Shown: in pieces, positions 60,869 to 64,000 of the stretch
Layout: the number at the start of each line of letters is the position of its first letter
Numbering within the stretch: position 1 is the first letter of the stretch
Source: Parapedobacter pyrenivorans_A
Lineage (GTDB): Bacteria > Bacteroidota > Bacteroidia > Sphingobacteriales > Sphingobacteriaceae
NCBI RefSeq assembly: GCF_041925275.1
Contig: NZ_JBHEUZ010000004.1
Location: 1 to 64,000 of the forward strand
Length of the DNA: 64,000 nt
Reading direction: 5' to 3'
Program-made: the position numbers and the translations under genes
The notes under the pieces: model-generated
Told to the model about the DNA's origin: nothing
The model's input: the letters and a program-made list of their open reading frames with translations, nothing else
The model's database searches: none

Positions 60869-62116
60869 ATGGTTTCTTTCGACCGATTTACACTGGCCAA
60901 TGGCCTGCGCGTATTGGTGCATCAGGATAATGCTACGCCCATGGCAGTGGTTAACATACTATACGACGTGGGTGCGCGGGATGAGAACCCCGACCGGACC
61001 GGCTTCGCGCACCTGTTTGAGCACCTGATGTTTGGCGGCTCCATCAATATACCCAACTTCGACGGCCCATCGCAAGCTGCTGGGGCACAGAACAACGCGT
61101 TCACCACCAACGACATCACCAACTATTACATCACGTTGCCGGCGGCTAATCTCGAGACCGCATTTTGGCTGGAAAGTGACCGGATGTTGGGCTTAGCTTT
61201 CAGTGAGAAGAGCCTCGACGTACAGCGTAATGTGGTGTGCGAGGAGTTCAAGCAACGTTACCTCAACCAACCCTATGGCGATGTGTGGCTACGGCTACGG
61301 CCCATGGCCTACCAGGTACACCCATACCGCTGGGCTACCATCGGTAAAGAACTCGCCCATATCGAGCATGCGGAAATGGACGATGTAAAAAACTTCTTTG
61401 CTACCTACTACACGCCGTCAAATGCTTGTTTGGTGGTGGCGGGAAATGTTGAAACAGCTGAGGTAAAAGAGCTTGCCGAAAAATGGTTCGGCCCGATCCC
61501 TTCTGCGAAGAAGCACCGCCGCTGCCTGCCGCAGGAGCCTGAACAGCAAGCGGCCCGCCGCGAAACCGTACGCGCTGACGTGCCGCAGCATGCTATTTAC
61601 ATCGCTTTCCACGGCTCGGCGCGGCACGATGACGGGTATTATGTGGTCGATCTGATCACCGACCTTCTTTCGCAGGGACCATCATCCAGGCTGTACCGCC
61701 GCTTGGTAAAAGAAAAGGAACTGTTCAGCGAGATCAACGCTTACCAAACAGGAAGTATAGATCGCGGTCTATTGGTGGTAGAAGGGAAGCCATTGCCGAA
61801 TGTATCCATGGAAGTGGCCGAGGAGGCTATCTGGCAGGAGCTGGCATTGCTTTGCACCGACCCGATAGCGCCTTATGAACTGGAAACGGTGAAAAATAAG
61901 ATGGAGTCGACCATGGTCTTTGCAGAAATGGCCATCTTGGAAAAAGCCATGAACCTGGCTTATTTTGAACTGCTGGGCGATGCCAACTGGTTTAATGACG
62001 AAACGGCGCGCTACCTGGCGGTAACGGAAACAGACATCCAGCGGCAAGCCCAGCAACTGTTTAGGAAGGAAAATTCATCTACCTTGATTTATTTAGCCGA
62101 TAACCATGCTCAATAG
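60869..62116 (+). CDS. M16-family zinc metallopeptidase (catalytic subunit)
   Basis: A 415-residue peptidase without an obvious signal peptide. The inverted zinc motif HxxEH is present in FAHLFEHLMFGG, with the downstream Glu in VCEEFKQRY. Similar to the alpha partner of bacterial PqqL/processing-peptidase-like pairs. The following gene overlaps by 11 bp and encodes the non-catalytic partner. Confidence 0.92.
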   Translation: MVSFDRFTLANGLRVLVHQDNATPMAVVNILYDVGARDENPDRTGFAHLFEHLMFGGSINIPNFDGPSQAAGAQNNAFTTNDITNYYITLPAANLETAFWLESDRMLGLAFSEKSLDVQRNVVCEEFKQRYLNQPYGDVWLRLRPMAYQVHPYRWATIGKELAHIEHAEMDDVKNFFATYYTPSNACLVVAGNVETAEVKELAEKWFGPIPSAKKHRRCLPQEPEQQAARRETVRADVPQHAIYIAFHGSARHDDGYYVVDLITDLLSQGPSSRLYRRLVKEKELFSEINAYQTGSIDRGLLVVEGKPLPNVSMEVAEEAIWQELALLCTDPIAPYELETVKNKMESTMVFAEMAILEKAMNLAYFELLGDANWFNDETARYLAVTETDIQRQAQQLFRKENSSTLIYLADNHAQ

Positions 62117-63410
62117 AACGAACGCGCCCGCGCATTTTGCCACCACCGGGTTTGATTTGATCAGGCCCCAACAGCTCACGTTTCCGAATGGACTGAAGGT
62201 TTTTATTTTCGATTCCGGCGAACAGGAGCTGGTACGGGTTGAGTGGATTTTTGATAACATTTTTACGGGCGAAAACCAAACGTTGTTGAACAACTGTGTC
62301 TGCGATATGTTGTTGGAAGGTACTTCTACCCACAGCAGTGCCCAACTTGCTGAGCAAGTGGATTTCCATGGTGCGTTCCTGATGCCTTCGTTTGGTTTCG
62401 ATCAGTCTGCATTGACGCTATTTTCACTCAATAGGCACCTTCCTAAACTACTGCCCCTGGTGAAGGAAGTCCTCACGGATTCGATCTTCCCTGAAAAGGA
62501 ATTGGCTACCTTTATACGTAACGCCGTACAGAAGCTACAGGTATCCCTGAAGAAGAACAGTTTCGTGGCGCGCAGGGAGTTTCACCGTGCGGTATTCGGT
62601 GCCACCCGGTATGGGTATGCGCCGAGCGCCAAGGATTACGAGGGCATTGACCGCAGCAGGCTGCTGGATGTGTTTGGCCGGCAGTACCGGCCGGAGAACG
62701 GCACATTGGTGGTGGCCGGGAAAGTAACGGACGAGGTGGTGCGCATGCTGGAACAGTTGTTTGGCGGGCAGTGGCAGCAAACGGGCGAAAGCCCCATGGC
62801 TGTGGATGTGATACCCACGATGCCGCCCGTTTCGGCAACGGAACCTATTTTCGTAGAGTGGGCGGATGCGCTCCAATCTGCGATCCGGCTTGGCGGTCCG
62901 GGTATTAGACGATCCCACCGAGACTACCCCGGCTTGCACGTGGTCAATACGTTGCTAGGTGGTTATTTCGGCTCCCGGCTGATGGCCAATATCCGTGAAG
63001 ATAAGGGATATACCTACAATATAGGCTCAGGTTTGGCGTCGCTCAGGTACGGAGCCTTTTTTACCATCGCTTCGGAGGTAGGCGTGGAGGCGACGGAAGC
63101 GACGCTGGTGGAGATTCAAAAGGAAATACAACGATTGCGTGATGAGCCGGTGCCGGAAGCCGAATTGACGCTGGTGCGCAATTATCTGATGGGCTCCATG
63201 CTCGGCAGCCTGGAAAATGTGTTTTCACACGCAGACAAATTCAAAAACGCTCTTTTTTCGGGACTGGATCTGGATTATTACGATTATTATACGGATGTGG
63301 TCAATGCCATTACGCCAGCGGAAGTACAGCGACTGGCGAATGCCTACTTGGATTATAACGGGATGGTGAAGGTGATTGTTGGGAAAATGGCTGACAGAAT
63401 TAACCATTAA
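62106..63410 (+). CDS. M16-family peptidase homologue lacking the zinc motif
   Basis: A 434-residue partner subunit. The position of HxxEH is replaced (CDMLLEGTS), so it cannot bind zinc, but the C-terminal M16 part is good (NTLLGGYFGSRLMANIREDKGYTYNIGS). It probably forms the second half of the substrate chamber with the preceding gene. Its stop overlaps the convergent pabB stop by 4 bp. Confidence 0.92.
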   Translation: MLNRTNAPAHFATTGFDLIRPQQLTFPNGLKVFIFDSGEQELVRVEWIFDNIFTGENQTLLNNCVCDMLLEGTSTHSSAQLAEQVDFHGAFLMPSFGFDQSALTLFSLNRHLPKLLPLVKEVLTDSIFPEKELATFIRNAVQKLQVSLKKNSFVARREFHRAVFGATRYGYAPSAKDYEGIDRSRLLDVFGRQYRPENGTLVVAGKVTDEVVRMLEQLFGGQWQQTGESPMAVDVIPTMPPVSATEPIFVEWADALQSAIRLGGPGIRRSHRDYPGLHVVNTLLGGYFGSRLMANIREDKGYTYNIGSGLASLRYGAFFTIASEVGVEATEATLVEIQKEIQRLRDEPVPEAELTLVRNYLMGSMLGSLENVFSHADKFKNALFSGLDLDYYDYYTDVVNAITPAEVQRLANAYLDYNGMVKVIVGKMADRINH

Positions 63411-64000
63411 GAATTGCTCTTAAGCACCTCAAACAACGCTTTCCCTTTCAATAAGCACTCGTTGTACTCCTTCTCGGGGTCTGCATTGTCGGTGATGGCT
63501 CCACCTGTATGGAACGATAGATAACCGTTTTCGGCGTTGTATAACAAGGTACGGATAACCACACTGAAATCGTAGTTGCCCTGCGGGCTGAAGTAGCCCA
63601 ATGCGCCCGAATATACGCCCCGGCGGCTGTTTTCATACCGATCGATCAGTTTCATCGCGCTGATTTTGGGAGCGCCGGTCATCGATCCCGGCGGGAACGT
63701 ATGCTGAAGTGTTTCCAAGATACCCACGCCGTCGCGTATCTGGCAGGTGACGGTGGAAATCAACTGGTGGACTTGCTTGAAGCTATGGACTTGCAGTAAG
63801 TGGGAGGCCTTTACCGTGCCGGGCGTAGCGCTCCGCGTCAGGTCGTTGCGTACCAAATCGACGATCATTATATTTTCGCTGATTTCTTTGGGGTTGGCAG
63901 CTAGCATGGCTTTTATCCGCTCATCCTCGGTGGCGTCCTTTCCCCGTGGCGCCGTTCCCTTTATCGGTTGGGAGAGCAAGGTGTTGCCGTTCTTTGACAA
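63407..64000 (-). CDS. pabB: Aminodeoxychorismate synthase component I, C-terminal part (cut by window)
   Basis: The last 197 residues of a chorismate-binding enzyme. Signatures: PIKGTAPRG, ENIMIVDLVRNDL, FPPGSMTGAPKISAMKLI and SGALGYFSPQGNYDFSVVIRTL. PabB makes 4-amino-4-deoxychorismate for folate. TrpE/isochorismate synthase is less likely given the GTAPRG and GSMTGAPK wording. The 5' end lies beyond base 64000. Confidence 0.85.
   Translation of the reverse strand: MSKNGNTLLSQPIKGTAPRGKDATEDERIKAMLAANPKEISENIMIVDLVRNDLTRSATPGTVKASHLLQVHSFKQVHQLISTVTCQIRDGVGILETLQHTFPPGSMTGAPKISAMKLIDRYENSRRGVYSGALGYFSPQGNYDFSVVIRTLLYNAENGYLSFHTGGAITDNADPEKEYNECLLKGKALFEVLKSNS

Overview
The window comes from a Bacteroidota chromosome, most likely the Sphingobacteriaceae (Pedobacter/Parapedobacter-like; the genus is inference). 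The reasons are SusC/SusD pairs with FecI/FecR regulators, a GldF-GldG fusion, STN-type TonB receptors, and promoters that fit the Bacteroidota pattern TTG-N19/20-TAnnTTTG at several tRNA and protein genes.

Bases 1-31,227 look like an island inserted in the 3' end of tRNA-Thr(CGT). The intact tRNA lies at 151-223. A 29-bp copy of its 3' end recurs at 31199-31227, directly followed by a strong hairpin terminator that looks like the tRNA's original terminator. No integrase is visible inside. The island carries two copies of one unusual cassette, at about 1.3-12.4 kb and 16.2-26.9 kb. Rightward genes in each: a MauE-like thiol/disulfide membrane protein, a small exported Cys-containing peptide and a membrane-anchored propeller-like protein. 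Leftward genes in each: FecI sigma factor, FecR anti-sigma, SusC with STN domain, SusD and a TlpA-like thioredoxin protein. The two gene sets converge. The interiors are strongly diverged and visibly AT-rich. The outer borders, which contain the inward-reading promoters and the first codons of mauE and fecI, are nearly identical (353 bp and 363 bp, no gaps). A single intact AraC gene precedes cassette 1; cassette 2 keeps only its last ~51 codons plus the same three iterons and promoter. This is the most interesting system here: promoter-bordered, apparently exchangeable peptide/redox/receptor cassettes.

Between the cassettes (12.4-16.2 kb) are a YifB/ComM-like ATPase without its usual cysteine loop, a zinc-ribbon protein, a putative DNA-binding protein, an ISAs1-like transposase scrap and a VapBC pair. 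After cassette 2 come a run of terminator-like hairpins, a cysteine-synthase-family gene with a divergent Lrp regulator, and a MerR/exported Cys protein/YnfA group with a clear operator.

From 31.3 kb on the sequence reads as host chromosome: two hypothetical proteins; a 23-unit, 21-bp tandem array (32915-33397) running into an AraC-type gene; a two-gene surface operon (OmpA/PorP-like barrel plus DUF11 protein); a histidine kinase, response regulator and regulator-cyclase operon; YitT, HD, CotH and a Gfo/Idh/MocA oxidoreductase.

Bases 48.3-54.3 kb are a second accessory patch: direct repeats with tRNA 3'-end-like pieces around a VapBC pair, a possible GNAT-type toxin pair, and a TOTE-type primase-helicase broken by a one-base frameshift, next to tRNA-Ser(TGA). 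The right end is housekeeping: GldFG, tRNA-Arg(TCT), gpsA, ggt, hemF, two M16 peptidases and the 3' part of pabB.
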